From Streptomyces silvae (lineage in GTDB: Bacteria; Actinomycetota; Actinomycetes; Streptomycetales; Streptomycetaceae): DNA of 53,281 nucleotides. Positions 44,722 through 52,391 of this stretch are shown here, one piece after another. A program made the translations under genes and the position numbers. Under the pieces are notes generated by a model. The model was not told where the DNA came from and made no database searches. It worked only from the letters and a program-made list of their open reading frames with translations. Where the stretch lies: the NCBI RefSeq assembly GCF_016745505.1, contig NZ_JAERUC010000003.1, positions 1 through 53,281 on the forward strand. Direction: 5' to 3'. The stretch's first letter is position 1; the number at the start of each line of letters is the position of its first letter.

Positions 44722-45192
44722 TCAGCCCTCCGCGATGATCTCGGAGAGCGCGTCCACGCCCTCACGCGTTCCTACGGCGACGATCGTGTCGCCGATGGCC
44801 AGCCGGAAGTCCGGCCCCGGTGACGGATGCGCGCTGTGCGTGCGCAGCACCGCCACGATCGACGCCCCGGTCCGCGTCCGCGCCCGGGTGTCCCCGAGCA
44901 GCCGGCCGCCGTACGGGGAGCGGGTCCCGAGCGGGATGTGCTCGGTGACCAGGTCGATGCCCTCGGTCCGTACGGCGTCGATCGGCGCCGCGTCGATGAG
45001 ATGCGCGAGCCCCGTCGCCTCGGTGGTCGTCAGAGGTACGGACAGGACGCACGAATCAGGGTCGTCCTTCTCGTAGAACCCGAGGAACCGCCGGCCGTCG
45101 TGGTGGACGACCACGGAGATGTGCTGCCCCGACTCGGTGGTGTAGTCGTACTGGACGCCGACTCCGGGCAGCGATGTGCGGTGGGTTCCCAT
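44722..45192 (-). CDS. KhtT-like antiporter regulatory subunit with RCK_C domain (156 aa)
   Basis: Cytoplasmic gating subunit for the antiporter encoded two bases downstream. The N-terminal half (YDYTTESGQHISVVVHHDG) is the KhtT-type domain; the C-terminal ~80 residues (DLVTEHIPLGTRSPYGGRLLGDTRARTRTG onward) are an RCK_C/TrkA-C fold. RCK_C domains of this pair bind cyclic di-AMP in B. subtilis KhtT, and Streptomyces has a c-di-AMP-responsive homologous pair (CpeA type). That is known for the family, inferred here. The ATG has GGAGG upstream; an earlier in-frame ATG is rejected. Confidence 0.9.
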   Translation of the reverse strand: MGTHRTSLPGVGVQYDYTTESGQHISVVVHHDGRRFLGFYEKDDPDSCVLSVPLTTTEATGLAHLIDAAPIDAVRTEGIDLVTEHIPLGTRSPYGGRLLGDTRARTRTGASIVAVLRTHSAHPSPGPDFRLAIGDTIVAVGTREGVDALSEIIAEG

Positions 45193-45350
45193 GGTTTCCT
45201 CCCGAGGTGCGCGCGGTGACGGAGCGGCGCTTTTGATCATCTCTTTAGCTGCCTATTACCTTAACCGGAGCCGTGGACCGGCCGTCGGGACGCGGAAATC
45301 AGCTCCCGGCGGGACCGTGCCCGGCGGCTCCGGGAGACGCGGACATGGGC
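45193..45350 (-). promoter_or_regulatory. promoter region of the antiporter operon
   Basis: Contains an AT-rich island near 45235-45275 (TTTAGCTGCCTATTACC) that is unusual in this GC-rich DNA and likely holds the promoter. A CTCCCGG/CCGGGAG pair near 45303-45335 could form a hairpin. No defined riboswitch was recognised. Confidence 0.4.
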
Positions 45351-45378
45351 GTGCCCGGCCGGTGAGCCGGCCGGGCAC
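45351..45378 (-). terminator. hairpin terminator after flotillin-2 gene
   Basis: A perfect 12-bp stem (45351-45362 with 45367-45378) and TGAG loop, 33 bp downstream of the second flotillin stop. Confidence 0.85.
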
Positions 45379-45411
45379 CTGAGGCCGTGCGACGGATCAC
45401 TCCGTGACAGG

Positions 45412-46851
45412 TCAGCCCTTGATCTGGATCTCCTCGCCGTTGGCCGAGGGGGAGGGGACCGCCGGTGCGGACTCCGTGGCCTCCGCCTTGCCCTGAAGGT
45501 TGCGGAGCAGCGCGGCCAGGTCGACGCCGGTGGTGGAGTTGAGGAGCTCCACGCCCTGGGCCACGTTGTCGGCGACCGTGCGGGACAGCTGGCTCGCGCC
45601 GTCCGTCGAGATGACCGTCAGCTTGTCGATGGCGCTGAGCGGCTCGGACGCCTTGGCGACGACCTGCGGCAGCACCTCGACCAGCATCTGGAGGACGGCC
45701 GCGTCGCCGTACTGCTTGAACGCGTCGGCCTTCTTCTGCATGGCCTCGGCCTCGGCGGCGCCCTTCGCGGCGATGGCGGCGGCCTCGGACTCACCCTCGA
45801 TGCGTACGGCGTCGGCGAGGGCGGAGCGGTGGAGCTTCTCACCCTGACCGGTGAGGCGGGAGCGCTCCGCGTCGGCCTCGGCCTCCTTGACCTGGGCGAT
45901 CCTGCGGGCCTCGGCCTCCTGCTCCGCCTGGTAGCGGGCGGCGTCCGCGGGCTTACGGACCTTGGTGTCGAGCTCACGGTCCGTCAGGGCGGCCTGGCGC
46001 TCGGCGACCTTCTCCTGCTCGCTGAGCACCTCCTGCTGACGGGCGGCCTCGGCGAGCGGACCGGCGGCGTTGGCCTTGGCCGCGGCGGCCTCGGTCTCGG
46101 CCTTGATCTCGGCCTGCTTGAGGTAGAAGGTCCGCTCGGCGATGGCGATCTCCTCGGCCGCCTTCAGCCGGGCCTGCTCCGAGGCGCGCCGGGCGATGGC
46201 CTCGGCGATGTCGGCCTCCTGCTTGGCGCGGGCGGCCTCCGGGCGGCCGAGGTCCTCCAGGTAGGAGCCCTCGGTGGTGATGTCCTGGATCTGGAAGGCG
46301 TCCAGGATGAGGCCCTGGCCGGAGAGGCTGGCCTCGGCCTCCTCGGCGACCTGCCCGGCGAACGCGGCGCGGTCGCGGATGATGTCCTCGACGGACATGC
46401 GGCCGACGATGGCGCGGAGCGCTCCGGAGAGCACTTCCTGGGTGAAGCCGACGATGCCGTTCTGCTGCTGGAGGAAGCGCTGGGCCGCGGCCCGGATCGC
46501 GTCCTCGCTGCCGCCGACCTTGACGATCGCGACGCCTTCGAGGTTGGACTTCACCCCGCGCAGGGTGACGGCGCCGCGCACCGCGACCGGGATGTGCCGG
46601 CTGGAGAGGTCCAGGGTGAACTTCTGCTGGACGAACGGCACGACGAAGACGCCGCCGCCGACGACGACCTTCTGGCCGCTGTTGTCGATGCTGGTGCGGC
46701 CGGTCACCGGATCGGTGGACTTCTTGCCGCGGCGTCCCGTGATGATGAAGGCCTGGCTGGGCCCCGCGACCTTGTAACGGGTGATCACGGCGAGGGCCAG
46801 GAGTACGAGAAGTACGACAATGCCGATGATGGCGATCACTACTGGACTCAT
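45412..46851 (-). CDS. flotillin-like SPFH protein, FloT type (479 aa)
   Basis: Second flotillin. A single N-terminal helix (about 5-24, VVIAIIGIVVLLVLLALAVI) anchors an SPFH/Band-7 domain (about 26-210, with AFIITGRRGKK and GLILDAFQIQDIT). A coiled coil follows (about 225-390; EAEARRIAQVKEAEADAERSR), then a conserved C-terminal oligomerisation region (about 395-455). The length matches FloT/YuaG of B. subtilis. It lies 84 bp after the NfeD-like gene on the same strand, the normal YuaF-YuaG order. FloT-type flotillins build microdomains that assist secretion, signalling and wall synthesis. Confidence 0.93.
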   Translation of the reverse strand: MSPVVIAIIGIVVLLVLLALAVITRYKVAGPSQAFIITGRRGKKSTDPVTGRTSIDNSGQKVVVGGGVFVVPFVQQKFTLDLSSRHIPVAVRGAVTLRGVKSNLEGVAIVKVGGSEDAIRAAAQRFLQQQNGIVGFTQEVLSGALRAIVGRMSVEDIIRDRAAFAGQVAEEAEASLSGQGLILDAFQIQDITTEGSYLEDLGRPEAARAKQEADIAEAIARRASEQARLKAAEEIAIAERTFYLKQAEIKAETEAAAAKANAAGPLAEAARQQEVLSEQEKVAERQAALTDRELDTKVRKPADAARYQAEQEAEARRIAQVKEAEADAERSRLTGQGEKLHRSALADAVRIEGESEAAAIAAKGAAEAEAMQKKADAFKQYGDAAVLQMLVEVLPQVVAKASEPLSAIDKLTVISTDGASQLSRTVADNVAQGVELLNSTTGVDLAALLRNLQGKAEATESAPAVPSPSANGEEIQIKG

Positions 46852-46935
46852 GAGAGGTGTCCCCCTTGCCCTCCCGAAGGGACGGCAGTGTGTTCGGTTG
46901 TACGGGTGTCGGACAGGCGTAGGGCTCGGTGGTGG

Positions 46936-47457
46936 TCAGCGCTCGACGGGGCGGACCGTGACCGAGGTGGTCGAGAGGGTGGCCTCCACCCAGATCTCGG
47001 CGCCGCGTTCGACCGGGACGGCGCTCTTCGCGGAGAACTTCACGGTCTGACCCGCGAGTCGCAGCAGGACCTCGCCGTACCCGTCGGCCGGGATCGGGGT
47101 GACCACCGACCCCGAGGTGCCGACGAGGTCGTCGCCACGCGGTGTGGCCGTGGTCTGGTCCCGCATCAGGGCCTTGCTGAACTTCCAGGTCAGCCAGGCC
47201 GCGACGACGCCCGCCACCGCACCGGCCGTGAGGGCCAGGGGGACGCCGGCCCCGGTGGTGCCGAGGACGATCGCTCCCCCGAAGCCGAGCATCGACAGGA
47301 AGCCGGCGATGACCGGCAGGGAGAGCAGGCCGTCGAAGAAGCCGTTCAGCAGCCCGCCGAGCGCGTCGCCGAGGAGTCCTTCGAGGATCCCGTCGAAGAT
47401 CAGGGAGAGGACGAGAAGTGCGATTCCCGCAATGCCGAGACCAAGGAAAACGGTCAC
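46936..47457 (-). CDS. NfeD-like membrane protein, YuaF type (173 aa)
   Basis: Partner of the downstream flotillin. Helices at about 3-20, 44-62 and 65-86 precede a C-terminal OB-fold domain (about 103-170, DLVGTSGSVVTPIPADGYGEVLL). The GTG at 47457 follows GGGGGAG at a good distance; an ATG at 47523 would add 22 polar residues and cross a small inverted repeat, so it is less likely. NfeD domains bind flotillins and tune their assembly. A conserved palindrome lies about 85 bp upstream. Confidence 0.82.
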   Translation of the reverse strand: MTVFLGLGIAGIALLVLSLIFDGILEGLLGDALGGLLNGFFDGLLSLPVIAGFLSMLGFGGAIVLGTTGAGVPLALTAGAVAGVVAAWLTWKFSKALMRDQTTATPRGDDLVGTSGSVVTPIPADGYGEVLLRLAGQTVKFSAKSAVPVERGAEIWVEATLSTTSVTVRPVER

Positions 47458-47513
47458 GTGATCACTCCCCCGTTGTTCGCTGTCCCCCGAAAAGTCTCCG
47501 TCGAACTGGCTGA

Positions 47514-47533
47514 ATGGTCCCATAGGGGACCAT
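47514..47533. promoter_or_regulatory. inverted repeat ATGGTCCC-N4-GGGACCAT
   Basis: Two perfect eight-base arms (47514-47521 and 47526-47533) about 57 bp upstream of the NfeD-like start. The half-element GGGACCA also occurs at 40198-40204 between the two palindromes of the other flotillin locus, a possible second shared site. Confidence 0.5.
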
Positions 47534-47541
47534 GCCGTGGC

Positions 47542-47560
47542 ACTGCCGGAGTCCGGCAGT
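47542..47560. promoter_or_regulatory. palindromic operator TGCCGG-N3-CCGGCA, site 3
   Basis: ACTGCCGGAGTCCGGCAGT, a 19-bp perfect palindrome about 85 bp before the NfeD-like start. Its core matches sites 1 and 2 at the first flotillin locus. It lies two bases from the peroxiredoxin stop, so it could also help terminate that gene. Confidence 0.62.
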
Positions 47561-47562
47561 TT

Positions 47563-48048
47563 CTACGGAGTTCCGATGCCGGAAAGCTGCTGGGCGAGCG
47601 TGTCGAGCGACTGGAAGGTGGCACCGAGCAGCGCGACGTGCTTCCACCGCAGGACACCGTCCGGACCGATCAGGAAGACGGAACGGCGTACTCCGATGCC
47701 GGGGGCGGCGACCCCGTAGGCCCGGGCGGTCTCCCGGGCCGTGTCGGCGAGCAGGGGCATGCGCAGGCCGTGGCCACGGGCGAAGGACTCATGGCTGTCC
47801 ACACCCTGTGGACTGATTCCCCAGACCTCGGCGTCGAGGCCCTCGAAGGTCTCCAGGCCGGAGGAGTAGGAGCAGAGCTGCTTGGTGCAGACGGCGGTGT
47901 TGTCGCCGGGGTAGAAGGCGAGGACGACGGCCCGTCCGCGCGCGGCGGAGAGCGTGTAGTCGCGCCGGGCGAAGTCGTCGTCGGTGAGGACGCCTCCGGG
48001 GAGGGTGAAGTCCGGTGCGGGCAGGCCGGTTCGGGGTCCTGACGCCAT
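47563..48048 (-). CDS. BCP/PrxQ-type peroxiredoxin (161 aa)
   Basis: Thiol peroxidase of the AhpC/TSA superfamily, PrxQ/BCP subclass. The peroxidatic Cys54 sits in the motif YPGDNTAVCTKQLC with the resolving Cys59 four residues on (C-x4-C), typical of atypical 2-Cys BCP enzymes. Length is standard. The ATG has AAGGAG upstream. It detoxifies H2O2 and organic peroxides. Its last codons adjoin the palindrome used by the flotillin/NfeD genes, and it is transcribed toward them, so read-through could link oxidative and membrane stress. The coupling is speculative. Confidence 0.93.
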   Translation of the reverse strand: MASGPRTGLPAPDFTLPGGVLTDDDFARRDYTLSAARGRAVVLAFYPGDNTAVCTKQLCSYSSGLETFEGLDAEVWGISPQGVDSHESFARGHGLRMPLLADTARETARAYGVAAPGIGVRRSVFLIGPDGVLRWKHVALLGATFQSLDTLAQQLSGIGTP

Positions 48049-48205
48049 GTCGGGGGCTCCTTGGGTCGCGTACGGGAAGGGTTCGTGCGCCCTACAGTGA
48101 ACGGCACTTTCCACGCATCCGTACGTTCGACCCATCCGCCCGCCCTCCGGCACCGAACATGAGGTGTGGGCGGGCGCGGGCCCCGCACCCGATCGGGAGG
48201 TACGT

Positions 48206-48949
48206 GTGGCCGGAAGACCGCCGTCGGCAGCGGTGCTCATCCTCCACGGCGGTTACGAGACGGGCATGGCGGCACCGGCACCGGGCGCGCTCAACCTGCC
48301 CGGCCTGCGCATGCTGCCGGTCGCGCGCGTGGTGGCCCGTGCGGTGCGCGGGGACTCCGGGGTGCGCGTGCAGCGCGTCCGCTACACGCACCGGGGCTGG
48401 AACGGCTCCCGCGAGGACCCGCTGCACGACGCCTTACGGGTGCTGGACGACCTGCGGCGCGAGGCGGGCGACATCCCCGTGGTCCTCCTCGGCCACTCCA
48501 TGGGCGCCCGCGCCGCACTCCACGCCGCCGGGCACCCGCTGGTCCGCTCCGTGGTGGGCCTCGCCCCCTGGTGCCCGCCCGGCGACCCGGTGACGCAGCT
48601 CGCGGGCCGCGACGTCGTCCTGCTGCACAGCACCCGGGACCGGGTGACGAGCCCCCTCGCGTCCCAGTCGCTCACGGCCAGGGCCCGCCGGGCGGGGGCC
48701 CGGACCTGCCTGGTGACGATCCCGGGCAGCGACCACGCGATGATCCGCAGGGCCCCGGCCTGGCACCACCTCGCCGGCCTGCTGGTGACGGGGCTGCTGG
48801 GGCTGGCCCCGGTCCCGAAGCGGGTCGAGGCGGCGTTCGGGCTGCCCCCGGAGGCAGCCGCGTCCGAGGGGACCCTGTCCCTGGACGGACTCGACGCCGG
48901 AGGGCCGGGCCTGCGGAGATGCGGGGCGCTGCGGGGCGTCGGACGATGA
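48206..48949 (+). CDS. alpha/beta hydrolase (247 aa)
   Basis: Serine hydrolase fold. The nucleophile elbow is GHSMGA (Ser98); the acid is Asp145 in LLHSTRDRVTS and the base His177 in PGSDHAMIRR, all in the right order and spacing. The oxyanion region is ILHGGYETG near residue 12. The C-terminal ~40 residues are Gly/Leu-rich and less conserved. GTG at 48206 with GGGAGG five bases upstream; no signal peptide, so cytoplasmic. Substrate class (ester, dienelactone or lipid) is not inferable. Confidence 0.88.
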   Translation: MAGRPPSAAVLILHGGYETGMAAPAPGALNLPGLRMLPVARVVARAVRGDSGVRVQRVRYTHRGWNGSREDPLHDALRVLDDLRREAGDIPVVLLGHSMGARAALHAAGHPLVRSVVGLAPWCPPGDPVTQLAGRDVVLLHSTRDRVTSPLASQSLTARARRAGARTCLVTIPGSDHAMIRRAPAWHHLAGLLVTGLLGLAPVPKRVEAAFGLPPEAAASEGTLSLDGLDAGGPGLRRCGALRGVGR

Positions 48950-49023
48950 GGGGCCGGGTGCGCGTCGGCCCGTGAGGGCCGACCCGCCCCGCACCGCCGG
49001 GCACGACCCCTCTGGAGGCTCCG

Positions 49024-50724
49024 TTGCAGGCCGAAGAGCACGCCGATCCGTCCTACGCCGACGTGACGGCGCTGGACACGCTGATCGGCAGAAGCCCGGC
49101 CGGGGTGGCGGTCCTCGACACGGAGCTGCGCTACGTCTACGTGAACCCGGCACTCGAACGGCTCAACGGCGTGACGGCCGCCGCGCATCTGGGCAGACGC
49201 GTCGGCGAGGTGCTGCCGGACATGAACGTACGGACGGACGTCATGCGCCAGGTACTCGCCGACGGCAAACCCCGGGAGATGACCACCAGCGGGCAGACCC
49301 GGGTGGACTCCGTCATCGAGCGGCGGTACTGGCGGGTGGCCCTCCACCGGTTCGAGGAGGACGGTGCGGTGCGCGGGCTGATCGCGCTCGCCCAGGAGGT
49401 CACCGGCACCGAGAGCGAGCGGGAGGAGCTGCGGCGCGCCAGGAGCTATCTGACGCTCCTCGACCAGGCCACCGTCAGCATCGGCACCACGCTGGACGTG
49501 GAGACCACCTGCCAGGAACTCGCGGACTTCGTGGTCCCGGAGATGGCCGACGTCGCCGTCGTCGAGCTGATGCCGGACGCCGACGGGCCCGCCCGGCGGG
49601 AGCCGCCGCCCGGGGTGCTGCGGCTGCGGAGGGCCGGGGTGGCCTCCGTCCCGGAACTCGCCGACGAGCTCTCCCGGTTCGGCGGGCCGGGTACGGACGT
49701 CGACTACCAGGAGGACGCGGCCGTGACACGCTGCCTGGCCGCCGACGGTCCGGTGATCGAGAACCTCGTCGGCGGCGAGGGCCTCAACCGCAACCGGTCG
49801 GGGCCCTCGCCCGAGCGGGCCGCCGCCTACCGCGCCCTAGGTCTGCACTCCGCCGTCGTCGTGCCGCTCACCACGCGCGGACGGCCGCTGGGGGCGCTCA
49901 GCCTCGTACGGGCCGGGGACTCGCCGCCCTTCACGGAGGGCCTGGACGTGGTCGTGGCCCGCACGCTCGCGGGCCGCGCCGCCGTCGACGTGGACCATGC
50001 CCACCGCTACACGCACGAGCACCGCGTCGCCCGGGAGCTCCAGCGCTCCCTGCTCTCCGAGCCGCGCGTGCCGAACCCGGGCATCGAGATCGCGTCGCTC
50101 TACCTCCCGGCGGGCGAGGGGGCGCTGGTGGGCGGCGACTGGTTCGACGCCATTCCGCTGCGCGGCGGCCGCCACATCAAGGTGATGGGCGATGTCATGG
50201 GGCACGGCGTGGACGCCGCCGTCGCCATGAGCAACTACCGCTCGATGCTCCGCGTGATGGCCGACGACGAGCATCCGCCGCACCGCATCCTGGAGCGGCT
50301 CGACCGGGCGATCGGGCAGTCGGGCCTCGACCGGGCGGCGACGTGCCTGATCGCCGTCGTCGACCGGAAGGAGGGGACCTGCGAGGTGGCCAGCGCGGGA
50401 CATCCGCCGCCCGTGTTCATCGACCCGGGGGCGCCCGAGGCGCGGGTGGCGCGCGTGCCCGTCGGGCCGCCCCTGGGCACGGGCTTCGGCGGGTACCGGA
50501 CGACGGTGCTGCCGTGCGCTCCCGGGACGGTGCTCTTCATGTACACCGACGGCCTGGTGGAGCGCCGGGGCGAGGACATCGACGTGTCGATCGAGCGGCT
50601 CAGGCAGCTCAAGCTCCCGCCGGGCGGACGGCTGGAGGACCTGCTGGCGGAGGTCGTCGACCGGTTCGCGGACGCGGCCGAGGACGACATCGCGGTGCTC
50701 GTCTCGCGGAGCCGGGGCTACTGA
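49024..50724 (+). CDS. PAS-GAF-SpoIIE phosphatase, TTG start (566 aa)
   Basis: Second SpoIIE-type phosphatase of the window. PAS domain (about 12-130, GRSPAGVAVLDTELRYVYVNPALERLNG), GAF domain (about 150-310), and PP2C phosphatase (about 325-563, with GGDWFDAIPL, GDVMGHGVDAAVAM and YTDGLVERRGED). Unlike the protein at 4.8-6.9 kb it has no HATPase domain. TTG at 49024 has TGGAGG eight bases upstream and gives the complete PAS; this is the best start. It should dephosphorylate anti-sigma-antagonist-type proteins (partner-switching). No partner is in the window. Confidence 0.9.
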   Translation: MQAEEHADPSYADVTALDTLIGRSPAGVAVLDTELRYVYVNPALERLNGVTAAAHLGRRVGEVLPDMNVRTDVMRQVLADGKPREMTTSGQTRVDSVIERRYWRVALHRFEEDGAVRGLIALAQEVTGTESEREELRRARSYLTLLDQATVSIGTTLDVETTCQELADFVVPEMADVAVVELMPDADGPARREPPPGVLRLRRAGVASVPELADELSRFGGPGTDVDYQEDAAVTRCLAADGPVIENLVGGEGLNRNRSGPSPERAAAYRALGLHSAVVVPLTTRGRPLGALSLVRAGDSPPFTEGLDVVVARTLAGRAAVDVDHAHRYTHEHRVARELQRSLLSEPRVPNPGIEIASLYLPAGEGALVGGDWFDAIPLRGGRHIKVMGDVMGHGVDAAVAMSNYRSMLRVMADDEHPPHRILERLDRAIGQSGLDRAATCLIAVVDRKEGTCEVASAGHPPPVFIDPGAPEARVARVPVGPPLGTGFGGYRTTVLPCAPGTVLFMYTDGLVERRGEDIDVSIERLRQLKLPPGGRLEDLLAEVVDRFADAAEDDIAVLVSRSRGY

Positions 50725-50776
50725 ACGCTCCTGCGGCGCCGGGGCGTTGTCGGTGGCCGGTGCGAGGATGCACGGC

Positions 50777-51229
50777 ATGGGACCTCTGCTCCTCACCGAC
50801 ATCGAAGCCGCCGTCCGCAGCAGCTGGGGCGCGGACACCACCACGCCCGCGCACCGGGCGGACTGGGATCCGGCGAATCCGGCCCGTGACCAGTGCGGGG
50901 TGACCGCGCTCGTGGTACACGACCTGCTGGGCGGCGAGCTGATCAGGGGCGAGGTGCTGGTCGACGGCGAGCGCGTCGATTTCCACTGGTGGAACAGGCT
51001 GGGCGAGGCCACGGAGATCGACCTGACCCGCGAGCAGTTCGGCCCGCACGAGACCGTGACCGTGGGCGTGGCCGTCGAGCGCCCGGCGGAGATCGTCCGG
51101 CTCCGCGAGGAGTACGAGCTGCTGAGCGCCCGGGTCGGGGAGACGCTGCGGGACCGGCTCAGCCGGCGTGCCGGGAGCGCCCTCGCAGCCGGCGCAGGAC
51201 GATCAGGGCCGACGTCACCAGGGGCATGA
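50777..51229 (+). CDS. YunG-like protein (150 aa)
   Basis: Small soluble protein matching the YunG family: WDPANPARDQCGVTALVVHDLLGGEL and VDFHWWNRLGEATEIDLTREQF. The conserved Cys and His are suggestive of a catalytic pair but function is not known. The ATG at 50777 gives the normal start; an ATG three codons earlier is also possible. The last ~23 codons overlap the convergent small membrane-protein gene by 71 bp and look unconserved (Ala/Gly/Pro-rich tail). Confidence 0.82.
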   Translation: MGPLLLTDIEAAVRSSWGADTTTPAHRADWDPANPARDQCGVTALVVHDLLGGELIRGEVLVDGERVDFHWWNRLGEATEIDLTREQFGPHETVTVGVAVERPAEIVRLREEYELLSARVGETLRDRLSRRAGSALAAGAGRSGPTSPGA

Positions 51230-51374
51230 GACCCGCCAGGGTGTTCGCGGTGGTGAGCTTGTCCTGCGTGCCTCTGGCCCGGCGCATCTGCTTGACGGTG
51301 CGGACGACGGCGAGCGCGCTGCTGCCCAGGCTCAGGAGCAGGCCGATCTTCGAGTTCGCGGGCTTCCTCGGCAT
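51159..51374 (-). CDS. small membrane protein (71 aa)
   Basis: MPRKPANSKIGLLLSLGSSA begins a short protein with two hydrophobic segments (about 10-25 and 45-62) linked by a basic loop (VKQMRRARGTQDK) and ending in RRLRGRSRHAG. The ATG at 51374 has GGGAGG seven bases upstream, better than an ATG six codons earlier. It overlaps the YunG-like gene by 71 bp on the opposite strand. Probably downstream of the PAP2-like gene in the same transcription direction. Function unknown. Confidence 0.72.
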   Translation of the reverse strand: MPRKPANSKIGLLLSLGSSALAVVRTVKQMRRARGTQDKLTTANTLAGLMPLVTSALIVLRRLRGRSRHAG

Positions 51375-51517
51375 CTGCGTGCCTCCCGACATCGCTGCAC
51401 GGCCCCTCGGTCCACGTAACCGGCTGCGGGGCGGGTCCGCAATCGGGGGCCGTCCGGGTCACCGGGCAAGGCGGGTCCGGGCGTCCGGCCCGGGCCTCGG
51501 GCGCGTCCGGTCCGGGC

Positions 51518-52114
51518 TCAGGCGAAGAGGAAGCCGGCCGCCGTGGCGGCGCCCACGGCCGCTCCCGCCACCGTCTGGGCCACCGAGTGGTAGCGCAGCG
51601 CCACCCGCGACCAGCACACGGCGACGGCCGGGACGGCCGCGCACAGCCACCACGGGGAGTGGGCGACGCTGAGCAGGGCCACCACGGATGAGGCGACCGC
51701 CGAGTCGACGGAGATCTTCCAGACCGTGTTGACGGCCAGCAGCACCGTCGTCATGACCCACAGGGAGATCATCGCGATCAGGATGCCGAGGGGTGCGTGT
51801 CCCAGGACCATGATCAGCGCGCCGGTGCCGAGCGAGCCCAGGATCACCAGGAAGATCGGTGCCCGCTGGGTCCGGTCCACGACGTGCCGGTCGCCCCAGG
51901 TGCCGCGTCCGCGCTCCCACTCGATGTAGCCGGCGGGGATCAGCCCGGCGCAGAGGGCGCCGAGGAAGCCCCAGGGGAGCCCGGTCCAGTCACCGGCCGA
52001 GGCCAGTCCGACGGCGAGCATCCCGAAGAGCAGCACATTGCGGGGCTGCAGGACGTCCGTGACCGTGCGGGCCACCGTCGTCGTGAGGTCCGAGGTGGTG
52101 TCCGTGCTGCTCAT
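51518..52114 (-). CDS. degenerate PAP2-like membrane protein (198 aa)
   Basis: Integral membrane protein with five to six helices (from about residue 26 to 195). The C-terminal WSRVALRYHSVAQTVAGAAVG resembles PAP2 phosphatase motif 3 (SR-x5-H-x3-D), but with Gln where the conserved Asp is expected. The motif 1 (K-x6-RP) and motif 2 (PSGH) regions are not intact. It is therefore probably an inactive or altered PAP2-family member. The ATG follows GGAG. Its upstream region contains several inverted repeats. Confidence 0.7.
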   Translation of the reverse strand: MSSTDTTSDLTTTVARTVTDVLQPRNVLLFGMLAVGLASAGDWTGLPWGFLGALCAGLIPAGYIEWERGRGTWGDRHVVDRTQRAPIFLVILGSLGTGALIMVLGHAPLGILIAMISLWVMTTVLLAVNTVWKISVDSAVASSVVALLSVAHSPWWLCAAVPAVAVCWSRVALRYHSVAQTVAGAAVGAATAAGFLFA

Positions 52115-52161
52115 GGTGGGTGCTCCGGTCCGCGCGGGCCGCGCGGATACCGGCGGCCGCG

Positions 52162-52203
52162 CGTGAAGTAGCCCTTCACGACGGGGGATGCGTGAAGGGC
52201 TAC
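52162..52203. promoter_or_regulatory. three CGTGAAG half-sites, large inverted repeat
   Basis: CGTGAAG at 52162-52168 and 52191-52197, and its complement CTTCACG at 52174-52180. The latter two belong to a 13-bp perfect inverted repeat, 52168-52180 and 52191-52203, with a ten-base centre. Operator or terminator-like; 48-90 bp upstream of the PAP2-like start. Confidence 0.6.
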
Positions 52204-52238
52204 CCGTGCAGTATGACCGTTCGCCGGTCTGCCGACAA

Positions 52239-52254
52239 CTGACCGGTCGGTCAG
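52239..52254. promoter_or_regulatory. TetR-type dyad
   Basis: CTGACCG-GT-CGGTCAG, seven-base arms with two-base centre, typical of actinobacterial TetR-family operators. No TetR gene is in the window. Confidence 0.5.
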
Positions 52255-52362
52255 CCCTGTTGGGGGTGTTCGCACGGCTACGGAGGGCTCCCGCCCGGCA
52301 CCTTCCCTCGCGGGCCGCACCCGGTGCACGCCGGGGACGGCGGAAACCTGTTCCGGTGGCAA

Positions 52363-52391
52363 TAGACATGACCTACCCGTACGCCTAGGGT
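52363..52391 (+). promoter_or_regulatory. HrdB-type promoter of the MerR-like gene
   Basis: TAGACA (52363-52368), 17-bp spacer and TAGGGT (52386-52391); -35 matches consensus at five of six. Transcription would begin near 52398, 48 bp before the start codon. Confidence 0.65.
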
